Shown here piece after piece: positions 63,281 to 64,000 of a stretch of DNA of 64,000 bases (the stretch's first letter is position 1; every line of letters starts with the position of its first letter). Under the pieces are notes generated by a model. That model worked only from the letters and a program-made list of their open reading frames with translations. It was not told where the DNA came from and searched no databases. This stretch comes from Martinezella hainanensis (GTDB lineage Bacteria; Pseudomonadota; Alphaproteobacteria; Rhizobiales; Rhizobiaceae). The position numbers and the translations under genes are program-made. The stretch lies in assembly GCF_900094555.1 (NCBI RefSeq), contig NZ_FMAC01000003.1, positions 124,001 through 188,000 of the forward strand, given 5' to 3'.

Positions 63281-63574
63281 CTGCTACGGCTTTCTTAGCG
63301 TCCTGATCGCCTGAAGTCTGCCATATTTGCGCCGTGATCGCTGAAGAATGCTGGCGCAAAACGGATGCAGACAATCAATGACAGGCGAGCAATTTTCCTT
63401 GTCAGCCAGGATTCCTGCATCTGTTAGGGTCTCGTTCAGCAAAGCAGCGCACAACTATGATTTCTGGATCCGGGCGCATGACAGCCGAGCTTGTGGGGCA
63501 GGCAGACTGTCAAAATTGCTGTTACCGGCGGCGGCGCATGCGGACCCAGGATATTTGATAGGAGAACTAATTCC
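63281..63574. other. Intergenic region before the right-edge gene
   Basis: A 294-bp stretch with no recognised gene, repeat or hairpin. It ends with AGGAGA (63560-63565), the ribosome site of the next gene. Confidence 0.4.
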
Positions 63575-64000
63575 GTGCGGTTGAGATATGCCCTTCGAAG
63601 CGTCACCCAGATGCTCAGCCTTTGCTCCCTCGCCCTCGTCATTCCCGCAACATCGCAATCCTTGGCAGCGGCCCGGCAGTCGGACATTCCGGCCTGGCTC
63701 GGAGTTTATGTTGGTACCGGTGAAGGGCAGATTGCCCAACCGATCCTGCAAAGAGCTCGCGCGCTCTACATGCGAAAAGTGAGCGAAGGCACGGTTAGAA
63801 ATCCCTGCTATTTCGCCATGGATGCAACCCGCCCGAATACTCCGAATGATGGCAAGTCCGCGGGTCGGTTCTATATCGTTTGCGAGGCGACACAGACCTT
63901 CCGTGTCGTTTCATCGGGCCACGGCAGCGGGCGCGATCTCAAAGGTGTTGCCGACTTCGGCAATGGACGCATGTGCGCGAAGAACTTCGGCAACGCGATG
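63575..64000 (+). CDS. Probable L,D-transpeptidase-like exported protein (3' end outside window)
   Basis: An open frame of 142 codons runs off the right edge. GTG 63575 is supported by AGGAGA nine bases upstream. Signal peptide: RLRYALRSVTQMLSLCSLALV to about PATSQSLAA. The mature sequence CYFAMDATRPNTPNDGK, GRFYIVCEATQTFRVVSSGHGSGRDL looks like the murein L,D-transpeptidase catalytic domain family (YkuD_2 type), where SGHGSG precedes the catalytic Cys region. The decisive His/Cys part lies beyond the window. Confidence 0.6.
   Translation, partial: MRLRYALRSVTQMLSLCSLALVIPATSQSLAAARQSDIPAWLGVYVGTGEGQIAQPILQRARALYMRKVSEGTVRNPCYFAMDATRPNTPNDGKSAGRFYIVCEATQTFRVVSSGHGSGRDLKGVADFGNGRMCAKNFGNAM

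Noticed and set aside
1..64000. CRISPR arrays, insertion sequences, phage genes, tRNA or rRNA genes
   Set aside because: No regularly spaced repeats, transposase or integrase motifs, or tRNA-like cloverleaf sequences were noticed on either strand.

Overview
The window is high-GC, densely packed chromosomal-type DNA from an alphaproteobacterium, most likely Rhizobium sensu lato (Rhizobiaceae). Supporting signs are the gene families (bdhA with acetoacetate decarboxylase and a patatin, ExoD, PPK2, many ABC sugar importers, SDR and GMC oxidoreductases), a tandem palindromic intergenic element of the rhizobial RIME type at 20076-20190, and frequent GTG/TTG starts behind good Shine-Dalgarno sites. 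I see no rRNA, tRNA, CRISPR array, transposase or integrase. Both edges cut genes (cheA on the left, a probable L,D-transpeptidase on the right).

Layout. 1-8018: a chemotaxis operon cheA-cheW-mcp-mcp-cheW-cheR-cheB, all on +, with two MCP genes whose signalling halves are nearly identical in DNA. 8217-13721: a lipoprotein, an orphan ParA/VirC1-type ATPase, an SDR plus GMC oxidoreductase pair and an exported protein. 13742-16957: an SDR and two alpha/beta hydrolases facing a CGNR zinc-finger regulator, with three 31-bp palindromic operators of identical architecture. 17076-22553: a ketone-body/PHB cluster (patatin and adc divergent from bdhA), then PPK2 and a cystathionine gamma-synthase-family enzyme. 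22624-24517: a LysR regulator divergent from an SDR.

24543-31055: an arabinose-type sugar locus, with a GntR/FCD regulator and araHGF on - facing an aldose epimerase and a sugar-type SDR on +. 31131-41295: an AT-richer envelope block with a six-repeat DUF1217 protein and a response regulator/histidine kinase pair divergent from stand-alone lptD and bamA genes. This is the best candidate here for an undescribed system: a probable second LPS/outer-membrane-protein insertion pair under its own two-component control. 41368-49796: a LacI-controlled alpha-L-fucosidase operon with a nucleotidyltransferase, a CUT1 sugar importer and a methyltransferase.

49786-57980: a metal-type locus on -, with a FecBCDE-like siderophore/metal importer, a MacB/LolC-like permease with a histidine-rich loop plus its ATPase, a Tat-exported DUF3299 protein and an alkaline phosphatase. 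58296-64000: an Lrp/AsnC regulator, a methyltransferase, TerC behind a structured leader, a small exported protein, ExoD, a UbiC-fold exported protein, a GFA-family protein and the start of an L,D-transpeptidase-like gene.

Functional calls rest on motifs and family resemblance read directly from the translations; no database search was run.
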